Source: Chloroflexota bacterium (GTDB lineage Bacteria; Chloroflexota; Dehalococcoidia; Dehalococcoidales; UBA3254). From it: 5,896 nt of DNA. Under the pieces are notes generated by a model that did no database searches, had not been told where the DNA came from, and was given only the letters and a program-made list of their open reading frames with translations. Shown piece after piece: positions 1 through 5,709 of the stretch. The position numbers were made by a program, and so were the translations under genes. The first letter of the stretch is position 1, and the number at the start of each line of letters is the position of its first letter. The stretch spans positions 1-5,896 of the forward strand of contig JAGDMY010000116.1 of assembly GCA_017860765.1 (NCBI GenBank), written 5' to 3'.

Positions 1-758
1 TGATAAAGCTGGACTTCACCCAGGGCGGCTTCGATCCGTTCCAGCTGTCTGGGATGGGTAATTTCTACCTGACAGATATTCAAATGCTTAATGCCGATCT
101 CCTGTATTATGGGCAGCATCTCGAACAGCTTTTCCCTGTGGGGAGGCCAGGCGGGGGTTTCTACCGTGACGGTAGGGAGGTGCCGGACTGCCAGCCTCAT
201 ATTCTCGTAAACTCCGGATGAGAAGCCAGTGGCCCCCGGATGAATTCTCACCTCATCGAACCCCATTTCTTTCAGACGCAAAATATTGTCCAGGTTCAGA
301 AGGGTGCCGTTGGTATAAATTTTAGCCCAGCCTCTGGTCCCCATCAGGGGATCAACTACCGATCGCAAGAATTGCATTAAATCTTCCATGACCGGCAGAT
401 AGAGCAAAGGCTCACATACCCCGGAAAATTCGTAGTACTGCATTTTGCAGTCGGTGGTGATTCTAAGCCTCTCTGCCAAGAGGTCTCTTTTGAAAGCCTC
501 TTTCCAGGCATTGCTGATCTTCCATGCCCGCGGCAAAAGCAGTTCCTGGCGGACCTCGATATCCGGTAAACCCAGGTCCCTGCCCAGCATGAAGCTGCCA
601 AAAAAGGCATCTGAATAAAAACACCCGTAGCAACCCGGAGAGATTTCCTTACCTGTGTAAGCGCAGCTGCCGTGGCACTGATATTTCAGCCCTTTGAGCG
701 CCGCCTGCCGGTCGATTTTCCTGCGGTAGGCCTCCTGGATGGGGATAATTTTAATCAC
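1..758 (-). CDS. Radical SAM protein, C-terminus cut by window edge
   Basis: A frame of 252 codons opens with GTG at 758-756 and stays open to the window edge, so the C-terminus is missing. Radical SAM enzymes use a [4Fe-4S] cluster to cleave S-adenosylmethionine and start radical chemistry. Visible support: Cys28 and Cys32 (CX3C), then Cys43 and Cys46 (CX2C, in ISPGCYGC); FSGVCEP at 111-117, which fits the strand-2 GGEP motif with Glu and Pro kept; and IYTNGTLL at 147-154, typical of the next strand of the partial TIM barrel. The usual CX3CX2C triplet is absent, and Cys32/43/46 would give CX10CX2C. The GTG start is supported by a GAGG 9 bases upstream and lies 4 bases after the preceding stop, so the gene is probably co-translated with the amidohydrolase. 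Substrate and subfamily are not recognised. A maturase, an anaerobic modification enzyme or a degenerate radical SAM fold are all possible. Confidence 0.8.
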   Translation of the reverse strand, partial: MIKIIPIQEAYRRKIDRQAALKGLKYQCHGSCAYTGKEISPGCYGCFYSDAFFGSFMLGRDLGLPDIEVRQELLLPRAWKISNAWKEAFKRDLLAERLRITTDCKMQYYEFSGVCEPLLYLPVMEDLMQFLRSVVDPLMGTRGWAKIYTNGTLLNLDNILRLKEMGFDEVRIHPGATGFSSGVYENMRLAVRHLPTVTVETPAWPPHREKLFEMLPIIQEIGIKHLNICQVEITHPRQLERIEAALGEVQLY

Positions 759-762
759 CGGC

Positions 763-1845
763 TCAGTCCTCGAGATAAAGCAGCCTGGCCGGATTCTTTT
801 GGATCATGGTCCGGATATCTTCCCTGCTGATGCCATAATGCAGCATGCCGCGGATAAAGAGCCGGAAACCTTCTACCGGATTGCATACCAGGACCTGACC
901 GAAATCAGTATTGCAGATGATGTGCTCGGGGCCTATTTCCTGGATATATTTGAGGGGGTCATTGGGATTGGCGATTGGCCAGATTATGCTGGGCATCCAC
1001 TTATTGCCATTGACCTCCAGGTAAGCACCCAATCTGACTAATTCCCGGGCCTGCTGAAGGCTGCCTGCCATGCCATCGCTGAAGGAACTGCCACCGGCAT
1101 GGGTAACCAGCACCCTGGCTCCCACTTCATGACAATATTTTACAATGGGCAGTACCAGGTCCGGACTCTTATGCCCGGTCATGATGGCTATTTTGTTCTC
1201 TGATGCGATATGGATGCACTCCTTGACTTCCGGCGTCAACTCACCATCGGCACCGACGATATCCAGCTTCGGACCGGCCTGAACACCTCCGGTGAAGGTA
1301 TAGAAATACAGGGCACCGAGGTTGGGGTATTTTCTTACCAGCCGCACCTGGTCGGGGTGGTGGCTCCAGGCCAGGATATGGGTGCCGTAAACCTGGCAGG
1401 CCTGCTTCAGCTCCCCCCTGCGCACCAGGTCTTCGACCACCCGCTGGGCAGCCCAGGCTTGCCCTACATTGGTAAAAAAATGGTCCTTGCAGACCACGGC
1501 CCTCATCCCGGCTTTGGACGCTTCAATGGCCAGTTCGATGATATCCATTGAGCGAGGCACGTAGTCCGGATAGATATGCAGATGACTGTCTATGGCGCCT
1601 TCCAGCAGCTCGTCTTCCATACCGGCATAGATATCATATTGCTGCTCATAGGCATAGTGCCCCAGGGCGTGAGACTCCCTGCGCCGGCGGTATTCCTGGA
1701 TTTCCCCATAGGTGGTGGGTCGGTTATGAGGGTCATCCGTGCTGAAATACTTTTTCCAGGCCTGCATTATCTCTTTCGGCGCCGTAAAATAATCCTCATG
1801 GGCATCCGGCTCAAAACCTTTGGGATTAAAACCTTTTCCTTCCAT
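763..1845 (-). CDS. Amidohydrolase-like metal-dependent hydrolase (DUF6282 type)
   Basis: This 360-residue soluble protein has amidohydrolase-superfamily features. AIDSHLH gives the HxH metal pair His88/His90 at the end of strand 1. CKDHFF supplies Lys120 and His122, a Lys-x-His pattern I associate with DUF6282 proteins. TGHKS (His225) and VTHAGG (His249) fit later metal or catalytic histidines, and NTDFG (Asp314) fits the strand-8 aspartate. The end, with NPARLLYL at 351-358, is the usual closing helix of amidohydrolases. The fold would hydrolyse an amide, ester or lactone type bond or decarboxylate a substrate; which one cannot be told. About 80 residues precede HxH, rich in Tyr, Arg and Glu, more than a minimal barrel needs. 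ATG at 1845 has GAGGG 8 bases upstream. The gene follows a 158-base spacer with a candidate promoter and is joined by 4 bases to the radical SAM gene. No signal peptide or membrane segment is seen. The class is firm, the DUF6282 assignment moderately so. Confidence 0.85.
   Translation of the reverse strand: MEGKGFNPKGFEPDAHEDYFTAPKEIMQAWKKYFSTDDPHNRPTTYGEIQEYRRRRESHALGHYAYEQQYDIYAGMEDELLEGAIDSHLHIYPDYVPRSMDIIELAIEASKAGMRAVVCKDHFFTNVGQAWAAQRVVEDLVRRGELKQACQVYGTHILAWSHHPDQVRLVRKYPNLGALYFYTFTGGVQAGPKLDIVGADGELTPEVKECIHIASENKIAIMTGHKSPDLVLPIVKYCHEVGARVLVTHAGGSSFSDGMAGSLQQARELVRLGAYLEVNGNKWMPSIIWPIANPNDPLKYIQEIGPEHIICNTDFGQVLVCNPVEGFRLFIRGMLHYGISREDIRTMIQKNPARLLYLED
768..771 (-). promoter_or_regulatory. 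Ribosome binding site for the radical SAM gene
   Basis: GAGG lies inside the last codons of the amidohydrolase gene, 9 bases before the GTG at 758. It decides the start: no ATG occurs near the beginning of this frame, while the GTG is well spaced and the residues after it already read as a plausible N-terminus. Its place within the upstream gene suggests translational coupling. Confidence 0.6.
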
Positions 1846-1853
1846 ATCTGTGG

Positions 1854-1858
1854 CCCTC
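1854..1858 (-). promoter_or_regulatory. Ribosome binding site for the amidohydrolase
   Basis: GAGGG lies 8 bases before the ATG at 1845 and supports that start, so the long N-terminal region before the HxH motif is probably translated. Confidence 0.65.
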
Positions 1859-1871
1859 GACTTTAAAAATA

Positions 1872-1899
1872 ATATTAACGACTAATTTGTTACGCTCAA
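1872..1899 (-). promoter_or_regulatory. Candidate sigma-70-type promoter for the amidohydrolase unit
   Basis: On the minus strand TTGAGC (1899-1894) and TAATAT (1877-1872) stand 16 bases apart. Each matches four of six consensus positions. The surrounding DNA at 1862-1890 is much more AT-rich than the rest of the window. Transcription would start near 1865, giving a leader of about 20 bases that includes the GAGGG site. This would let the amidohydrolase and radical SAM genes be transcribed separately from the upstream operon. The match is modest and unproven. Confidence 0.35.
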
Positions 1900-1943
1900 T
1901 GCTCAGGAAGAGGCCGCTTGAACTCAGGATGATCTCTAATAAA

Positions 1944-1964
1944 CCCGGTCTGCGGAAGACCCGG
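1944..1964 (-). terminator. Possible weak terminator hairpin after the BKACE gene
   Basis: The arms at 1964-1957 and 1951-1944 (CCGGGTCT and AGACCGGG on the minus strand) pair as a five-base inner stem, one G-G mismatch and two outer G-C pairs, around a five-base loop. The bases after the stem in the direction of transcription read TTTATT, a poor U-run. It sits about 40 bases past the BKACE stop codon, the right place to end the first operon. The mismatch and short U-run make it a weak or partial terminator at best. Confidence 0.35.
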
Positions 1965-1968
1965 ACCT

Positions 1969-1978
1969 AGTCCGGACT
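1969..1978. repeat. Perfect 10-base palindrome between the two gene units
   Basis: AGTCCGGACT is its own reverse complement. CCGGAC occurs twice in the same direction here, at 1961-1966 and 1972-1977, 11 bases apart, about one helical turn. The site lies roughly 70 bases upstream of the candidate -35 of the amidohydrolase unit and could be an operator. A palindrome this short can also arise by chance in GC-rich DNA. Confidence 0.3.
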
Positions 1979-2004
1979 GGATTATTGATCGTGAGCTGGA
2001 TGAG

Positions 2005-2958
2005 TTAGTAATTGACCTTGTCCAGCCCTTTGAGGTTGAGCATCACTCTTACCTCATCCGGCGTTGCCGGCAGGATGCTCATCTCTCTGGCTATGCTGAT
2101 TACCCGCTCAACCTGTTCGGCACTGCTGCGTGCTAATCTCCCGTAGCCGGCATATAAACTATCTTCGAGGCCGACTCTCACATGGCCTCCCAGGGCCAAA
2201 GCGGTCGCACCCAGCGGTATCTGATCCTTGCCTACCGCCGCCACCGACCAGGTAAAGTTGCCAAGCACCTCGCGAGCCCGTTCATAGACAAATACCAGGG
2301 TGCCCACGGTAGCCGGCATACCGCTCAGGGCTCCCATGACAAATTGCAGATGGATCGGAGTGCTGATATAGTTCCGGTCTACCATGAACTTGACGGCGCT
2401 GATCTGGCCGATATCCCAGATTTCTATTTCCGGTCGGGTATCGTTCTCCTTGCAGGCCTGGCTGTATTCCCGCATCATCTTGTAGGTGTTTTCAAAGATG
2501 AAGCCCTCGCGCGACAAGAAAGCCCGTTCCCAATCATATTTAATCTTGTCCTTCATCCGCTCATAGACCTGTATCGCAGTGCCGCTCAGCGATCCGCAAT
2601 TCAGGGTCGCCATCTCCGGCTTGAACTCCGGGACAACCTTGATTCTTTCTTCGGGAGTGCCAGCGCCCCCGGTCGTGATATTGATTATCACGTTGCATCT
2701 CTTTTTGATGTCGGTCACAATTTCGCGGAATATGGGCAGGCTGGGGGTCGGTTCACCGGTCTCATGTTTACGGGCATGAATGTGGACTATGGCGGCCCCC
2801 GCCTCATAGGCTTTAACCGCGTCATCGGCGATTTGCTGCGGCGTGAGCGGCAGAAATTCCGACATGACAGGGGTTGCCCCCTGCCCGGTGATAGCCGCAG
2901 TAAAGATGGCTTTGCGTAAGATCTTCTCTTCGGCCCGTAAAGTGAACTGTTGATTCAT
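2005..2958 (-). CDS. Beta-keto acid cleavage enzyme (BKACE, DUF849 family)
   Basis: At 317 residues this is a full-length BKACE, the family of 3-keto-5-aminohexanoate cleavage enzyme (Kce). Family members convert a beta-keto acid plus acetyl-CoA to acetoacetate plus a new acyl-CoA, on a TIM barrel with one zinc. The key residues are present: HIHAR gives zinc ligands His59 and His61, and RVGLED at 261-266 gives the third ligand Glu265 and the neighbouring Asp266, equivalent to the catalytic Asp of Kce. NITTGG at 93-98 and NCGSLSG at 120-126 are substrate-pocket loops. ATG at 2958 has AAGGA 8 bases upstream. The gene is 21 bases downstream of the thiolase and shares its operon. None of the other lysine-fermentation genes that usually accompany Kce lies nearby, so 3-keto-5-aminohexanoate is not the obvious substrate. 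The beta-keto acid used here is unknown; acetoacetate and acyl-CoA products would fit with the thiolase. Confidence 0.93.
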   Translation of the reverse strand: MNQQFTLRAEEKILRKAIFTAAITGQGATPVMSEFLPLTPQQIADDAVKAYEAGAAIVHIHARKHETGEPTPSLPIFREIVTDIKKRCNVIINITTGGAGTPEERIKVVPEFKPEMATLNCGSLSGTAIQVYERMKDKIKYDWERAFLSREGFIFENTYKMMREYSQACKENDTRPEIEIWDIGQISAVKFMVDRNYISTPIHLQFVMGALSGMPATVGTLVFVYERAREVLGNFTWSVAAVGKDQIPLGATALALGGHVRVGLEDSLYAGYGRLARSSAEQVERVISIAREMSILPATPDEVRVMLNLKGLDKVNY

Positions 2959-2966
2959 TTTTGCAT

Positions 2967-2971
2967 TCCTT
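2967..2971 (-). promoter_or_regulatory. Ribosome binding site for the BKACE gene
   Basis: AAGGA, preceded by a short A-tract, lies in the 21-base gap after the thiolase stop and 8 bases before the ATG at 2958. An out-of-frame ATG begins at 2966, but it reads only three codons (ATG CAA AAA) before a TGA overlapping the true start, and it directly abuts the binding site, so it is not a likely start. Confidence 0.65.
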
Positions 2972-2979
2972 TTTTCTCG

Positions 2980-4164
2980 TTATCCCGGTTCGTTCCCCGC
3001 AATAAGAACACTCACTGTGGCAGCGCCCGGCTCTCCACCCTGATTATGCGTCAGGCCCAGACGAGCATTTTTCACCTGGCGGGGCCCGGCCTTGCCTTGC
3101 AGCTGCTTATAGACCTCGTACATCATGCGAATTCCGGTAGCGCCAATGGGGTGTCCGAAACATTTCAGTCCGCCGTCTGTATTGACCGGCAAGGCCCCTT
3201 CCAGGGCGAAAGTGCCGGCTTCGAGGTCATCTTTGACCTTGCCCCGCGGACTGAATTGCAGATCTTCCATGATGGTCAATTCGGTGATGCCGAAGCAATC
3301 GTGCACTTCGGCGATATTGATTTCCTTGCGCGGGTCTTGAACGCCGGCCTCTTTATAGGCCGCTATGCCGCAGCGATAAGTCTCCTCAACGTGGGCAAAG
3401 TCATATTTTTGATGCATCCAGCCCTCGCGCGGCCCCTGGCAAATCTGTAAAGATTTAATATAAATGGGGTCGGCTCTGAATTTCCGGGCCAGGTCAGCCC
3501 GGGTGATGATGGCCGCAGCTGCCCCATCACTGACGCCGCAGCAGTCGTATAAACCCAGCGGATAGGCAATCATGGGGGCTTTGATAGCCTGCTCCATGGT
3601 AATTTCGCGCTGAAAATGCGCTTTGGGATTGAGCGAACCGTTATGATGGTTCTTGACGGCGATGCGGGCCAGGAGCTTCTTGCCTTCCTCATGGCTCAAA
3701 CCGTATTTGGCGAAATAGCCGGTAGCCATCATGGCGAAAACGGCGGCCGGAGTTTGCGTGGTCAGCCGATAGCTCCAGGTGGCGATTGGCCTGGTCTGGG
3801 GGAGTCCAGTATACCCGGTGTCCTTTAATTTCTCCGCGCCAATGGCCAGTACTACATCATAGACCCCCGAGGCTACTGCGTAGCAGGCCCCCCTGATGGC
3901 CTCCGAACCCGTAGCGCAGGCATTCTCTACGTGCGTCACGGGCAAATACTTGATTTTTAGCGGCGTGGCCAGAATTTGCCCCGTTTCTCCGGCAAAGACC
4001 GTGCCCCACCAGGCCGCCTGGATATCCCCGGGGTCGATCCCGGCGTCTTGAAAGGCTTCATAAGCCGCTTCAACAATCATATCATCCAGGCTCTGATGCC
4101 AGTTCTCGCCGAACTTAACACAGCCCATACCCACGATTGCAACTCTATCTTTTATACTTTCCAT
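2980..4164 (-). CDS. SCP2-type thiolase (acyl-CoA acyltransferase)
   Basis: This 394-residue protein is full length for a thiolase. Thiolases cleave 3-ketoacyl-CoA with CoA or run the reverse Claisen condensation. Cys83 in ENACATGSEA is the acyl-accepting nucleophile. VHDCF at 287-291 (His288, Cys290) is the HDCF signature that separates SCP2-type thiolases from the NEAF-bearing classes. GHPIGATG at 337-344 carries the conserved His338, and HNQGGEPG at 373-380 forms the C-terminal active-site loop. Because the nucleophile is intact, a true thiolase is more likely than a retro-aldolase of the Ltp2 type. The gene starts 3 bases after the stop of the DUF35 fusion gene, with its GAGG site inside that gene, so the two are probably made together. 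Related thiolases work in complex with DUF35 proteins: archaeal acetoacetyl-CoA thiolase, benzoylsuccinyl-CoA thiolase BbsAB and, among aldolases, Ltp2-ChsH2. The substrate chain is unknown. Confidence 0.92.
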   Translation of the reverse strand: MESIKDRVAIVGMGCVKFGENWHQSLDDMIVEAAYEAFQDAGIDPGDIQAAWWGTVFAGETGQILATPLKIKYLPVTHVENACATGSEAIRGACYAVASGVYDVVLAIGAEKLKDTGYTGLPQTRPIATWSYRLTTQTPAAVFAMMATGYFAKYGLSHEEGKKLLARIAVKNHHNGSLNPKAHFQREITMEQAIKAPMIAYPLGLYDCCGVSDGAAAAIITRADLARKFRADPIYIKSLQICQGPREGWMHQKYDFAHVEETYRCGIAAYKEAGVQDPRKEINIAEVHDCFGITELTIMEDLQFSPRGKVKDDLEAGTFALEGALPVNTDGGLKCFGHPIGATGIRMMYEVYKQLQGKAGPRQVKNARLGLTHNQGGEPGAATVSVLIAGNEPG

Positions 4165-4167
4165 CTT

Positions 4168-5595
4168 CTAAGACCTCACCGGGCGGCATTTCCACCAGTA
4201 GTTGTAGACCCCTCCGACATAGTAAAGTCTGCGGAAGGTCATTTCGAGCGGCATCCCCACCTTGATCGAGTCCGGGTCACGGTCGGTCATATCACACATA
4301 ATCCTGCCGCCGCCTTCAAAGTCGACCACCGTTACCGTGACCGGAGGCTCAGCGGTCTGCATCACGTAATCATGGCAGAATGAAAATACTTTGGCCGGCT
4401 TGTCAAAAAAGGTATAAGGCTCAAACTGGTCCTTGGCATTACAGTTGATGCAGACACGTTGTTTGGGATATTGAGGTGTGCCGCAATTTTTACATTTAGT
4501 GCCGGTCAAACGCAGTTCCCATTGGACTTCGCGGCGTTGCGCTATAGGTGATGGCTGGCGGATCTCGATGGGAGGACGCGCCGCCGGCTGCGTGGTGACC
4601 AGCTCGCGCCACCGCAGGTACTTGCTGTAATTCGATATCAGGCTTTTGGAGGCGATATTTTTCCGGATGCCTCTGCGGTCCTTGACCTGGCTTACCAGGT
4701 CGGTAGTGGTCAGAATGAAAGTGTCGCAGCCGTTGCCATAGCTGGCCAGCAAGAGTCTTTCTCCGGGATTGGCCCCTTCCAGGACCGCCACCAGATTCAT
4801 CAGTGACATCGCACTACCGGTATCGCCCACTGAGGCGTGCATGATGTCCTGCACCTGCGCCTTCTCATCAAAACCCAGCTTCCTGGCAAGGGCGCCGAGT
4901 TGACGCGAGTTAGGAGATGATAGTGCTACCCTGGAAAAATCCTTTATGTTTAGCCCGGACGCAGCCAGCGCCGCAGAGATGCTTTCCGCGGTAGTGGCGG
5001 AATACCCTTCGTCCATGGCAAAACGGTCTTCAGCCGCGCGGACAAACTGGTCGCGGTCTGTACGCCAGATATCCTGAATCTCATCGTATATTGAGGTAAA
5101 TTGATCGATCTCTGCCAGAGTTCCCTGGTTTCCGATCAGAAGGGCCGCCGCACCATCCCCGAAGGACATCTCCCCCGGGCCCAGGGGATATCCCAGGCGG
5201 GTATCCGAAACACATACCAGGATGCTGTGGGCTGTTCCGCCCTTCACCCCATCCAGGGCGGCCTTCAAGGCATTTGAACCGCATCTCAGAGAACCGGAAA
5301 AGTCCACGGTAAACGCCGTCCTCGGTAAGCCCAGAATAGCGGCGATGGTGGCCGCACATTGTTTTTCCTTATAGGGAGGGGTTGTAGAGGCAAAGTAAAG
5401 GCCACCCAGGGTTGCGACGTCTATGCCCTTCAGGCAGTCCATGGCCGCGGCTACGGCCATGGTCAGACTGTCTTCGTCATAGCTGGCCACCGCCCTTTCT
5501 CCCGGTTGTGCGCCGCTCCCCCAGGCCCTGGCAATTTCTGCCCGGCTTAGTCTGTAATATGGAATATACGCTCCGTATGAAATAATCCCTGCCAT
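4168..5595 (-). CDS. HMG-CoA-synthase-like protein fused to a DUF35 zinc finger/OB-fold
   Basis: From ATG at 5595 this is 475 residues in two parts. Residues 1 to about 310 form a thiolase-fold domain like archaeal HMG-CoA synthase, with shared landmarks GIISYGAYIPYYRLSR near the start, YDEDSLTMAV, FGDGAAALLIG at 145-155 and ASYGNG at 284-289. A linker of about 45 residues leads to a DUF35 module: a rubredoxin-like zinc finger with Cys368, Cys371, Cys382 and Cys385, then an OB-fold (about 392-472) that in relatives binds CoA. Lined up with archaeal HMG-CoA synthase from memory, the catalytic Glu, Cys and His fall on Thr71, Leu103 and Ser226, so ordinary HMG-CoA synthesis is doubtful. It is most likely the partner of the adjacent thiolase, in the manner of the archaeal thiolase/HMGCS/DUF35 complex, possibly structural. 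An in-frame GTG at 5619 would add eight residues; the ATG is preferred because relatives begin at MAGI-like sequence. Confidence 0.9.
   Translation of the reverse strand: MAGIISYGAYIPYYRLSRAEIARAWGSGAQPGERAVASYDEDSLTMAVAAAMDCLKGIDVATLGGLYFASTTPPYKEKQCAATIAAILGLPRTAFTVDFSGSLRCGSNALKAALDGVKGGTAHSILVCVSDTRLGYPLGPGEMSFGDGAAALLIGNQGTLAEIDQFTSIYDEIQDIWRTDRDQFVRAAEDRFAMDEGYSATTAESISAALAASGLNIKDFSRVALSSPNSRQLGALARKLGFDEKAQVQDIMHASVGDTGSAMSLMNLVAVLEGANPGERLLLASYGNGCDTFILTTTDLVSQVKDRRGIRKNIASKSLISNYSKYLRWRELVTTQPAARPPIEIRQPSPIAQRREVQWELRLTGTKCKNCGTPQYPKQRVCINCNAKDQFEPYTFFDKPAKVFSFCHDYVMQTAEPPVTVTVVDFEGGGRIMCDMTDRDPDSIKVGMPLEMTFRRLYYVGGVYNYWWKCRPVRS
4173..4177 (-). promoter_or_regulatory. Ribosome binding site for the thiolase, inside the upstream gene
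   Basis: GAGGT lies within the last codons of the fusion gene, 8 bases before the thiolase ATG at 4164. The stop codon of the upstream gene (4170-4168) falls between this site and the start, an arrangement typical of translational coupling and of subunits made in fixed ratio. Confidence 0.65.
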
Positions 5596-5619
5596 TTCAA
5601 TATTCTCTCGCTGCCTCAC
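5596..5619 (-). other. Start-codon ambiguity of the fusion gene
   Basis: The reading frame is open from a GTG at 5619-5617 as well as the ATG at 5595-5593. Neither has a strong Shine-Dalgarno: GAGAG stands 9 bases before the ATG, and only GAG stands near the GTG. The eight extra residues (MRQRENIE) are charged and do not match the family's usual beginning, which is why the ATG was chosen. Confidence 0.55.
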
Positions 5620-5660
5620 CGGCTCTAAATATTTTTCCTGATACCCGACCTATTCCTGTG

Positions 5661-5687
5661 CTTGCCCGGAGCTCCTCTTGCCCCGGA
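5661..5687. repeat. Imperfect direct repeat/hairpin in the operon leader
   Basis: On the minus strand TCCGGGGCAAG (5687-5677) and TCCGGGCAAG (5670-5661) repeat with one base of length difference and a period of 16-17. The same bases can fold: the arms at 5686-5681 and 5671-5666 pair over six positions, one of them G-U, around a nine-base loop. GGAGCTCC at 5668-5675 is a palindrome. No U-run follows, so this is not a clear terminator for the upstream gene. It may be an operator or an mRNA leader structure. I see no convincing -35/-10 pair in 5596-5709, so the operon could also be read through from the upstream gene. Confidence 0.35.
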
Positions 5688-5709
5688 ATTCTAATACCTC
5701 CAGGCCAAA

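Noticed and set aside
377..610. A 77-codon minus-strand frame inside the radical SAM gene
   Set aside because: It is out of frame with the radical SAM gene, whose motifs run continuously through the same bases.
739..1866. Several plus-strand frames of 65-113 codons opposite the amidohydrolase
   Set aside because: They all lie against a complete gene with conserved metal-binding residues and lack any coherent family signal.
2182..2919. A 245-codon open frame on the plus strand opposite the BKACE gene
   Set aside because: It is wholly antisense to a gene with intact catalytic motifs, shows no recognisable family features, and is best explained by the codon composition of the real gene.
2950..3450. 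A 166-codon plus-strand frame opposite the thiolase
   Set aside because: Antisense shadow of a well-supported gene, with no recognisable domain and no operon context on that strand.
2980..4164. Reading the thiolase as an Ltp2-like retro-aldolase because of its DUF35 partner
   Set aside because: The nucleophile Cys83, HDCF and GHPIGATG motifs are all present, as expected for a true thiolase.
3976..4383. A 135-codon plus-strand frame spanning the thiolase/fusion gene junction
   Set aside because: It overlaps two firm genes and their shared ribosome binding site on the opposite strand; its protein shows no family motif.
4168..5595. A frameshift or pseudogene explanation for the missing triad in the HMG-CoA-synthase-like domain
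   Set aside because: The frame is continuous over 475 codons and fold motifs before and after each substituted residue remain, as do all four zinc-finger cysteines, so the gene is not decayed.
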